Part shown: positions 8,109 to 8,160 of the stretch, one piece after another
How positions within the stretch are numbered: the first letter of the stretch is position 1
How the letters are laid out: the number at the start of each line of letters is the position of its first letter
From: Gammaproteobacteria bacterium
GTDB taxonomy: Bacteria > Pseudomonadota > Gammaproteobacteria > Xanthomonadales > Xanthomonadaceae
Length of the DNA stretch: 8,160 bases
Direction: 5' to 3'
Assembly: GCA_024642445.1 (NCBI GenBank)
Contig: JAHEBG010000039.1
Coordinates: 1 to 8,160, forward strand
Made by a program: the position numbers and the translations under genes
Notes under the pieces: generated by a model
Seen by the model: the letters and a program-made list of their open reading frames with translations, nothing else
What the model was told of the DNA's origin: nothing
The model's database searches: none

Positions 8109-8138
8109 AGTCTAGCCTGTTGCCATGCCATCTGCCAA
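8109..8138 (-). promoter_or_regulatory. Probable dnaA promoter
   Basis: On the minus strand, TTGGCA (8138-8133, 5 of 6) and TAGACT (8114-8109, 4 of 6) are 18 bases apart. Transcription would start near 8102, about 33 bases before the start codon, with the DnaA box at 8085-8093 just downstream. The arrangement fits an autorepressed promoter. The call is by eye. Confidence 0.45.
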
Positions 8139-8160
8139 GCCTTGTTTTACTTGACGCGCC

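Overview
This window is the dnaA-dnaN-recF-gyrB chromosome-replication locus of a Gram-negative gammaproteobacterium. It extends into a periplasmic TPR protein gene and the first 84 codons of tonB. All six genes lie on the minus strand, so transcription runs from high to low coordinates. Three things point to a relative of the Xanthomonadales: the DnaA ends (N-terminal [21 protein letters not shown]; the basic ARPRQ...[11 protein letters not shown] region), the RecF segment YGRSFRGRVRDGL, and a tonB gene shortly after gyrB. This placement rests on recalled family sequences, not on a search. Base composition looks moderate, lower than in typical Xanthomonas.

Layout, in the order of transcription. 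8160-8070 holds a probable dnaA promoter and one perfect DnaA box in the leader. 8069-6762 is dnaA. 6761-6552 is an intergenic region with two perfect, inverted DnaA boxes next to a very AT-rich tract: a strong oriC candidate that also carries a likely dnaN promoter. 6551-5451 is dnaN, which overlaps recF (5451-4375) by one base. 4374-4262 is an AT-rich gyrB promoter and leader with two hairpins. 4261-1823 is gyrB. 1822-1720 carries a hairpin and a possible promoter. 1719-364 encodes a secreted TPR protein. 363-253 holds a possible tonB promoter and a GC-rich hairpin. 252-1 is the TonB N-terminus (membrane anchor and poly-proline region); the rest of the gene is off the left edge. No gap exceeds 300 bases.

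How the parts work together: DnaA opens the origin, DnaN is the polymerase clamp, RecF helps load RecA at gaps, and GyrB with GyrA (not here) removes supercoils ahead of forks. The least expected layer is non-coding information inside recF. Two ParB-binding parS sites, one perfect (4391-4406) and one 15/16 (5018-5033), lie in the reading frame, both encoding Leu-Phe-His-Val-Glu. Thus the origin, the replication proteins and at least part of the chromosome centromere fall within about 2.4 kb. The TPR/tonB end belongs to envelope energy transduction and is probably a separate transcription unit. I see no mobile element, CRISPR array, tRNA or rRNA, and no novel multi-gene system; the interest lies in the cis-acting layer and the uncharacterised TPR protein.
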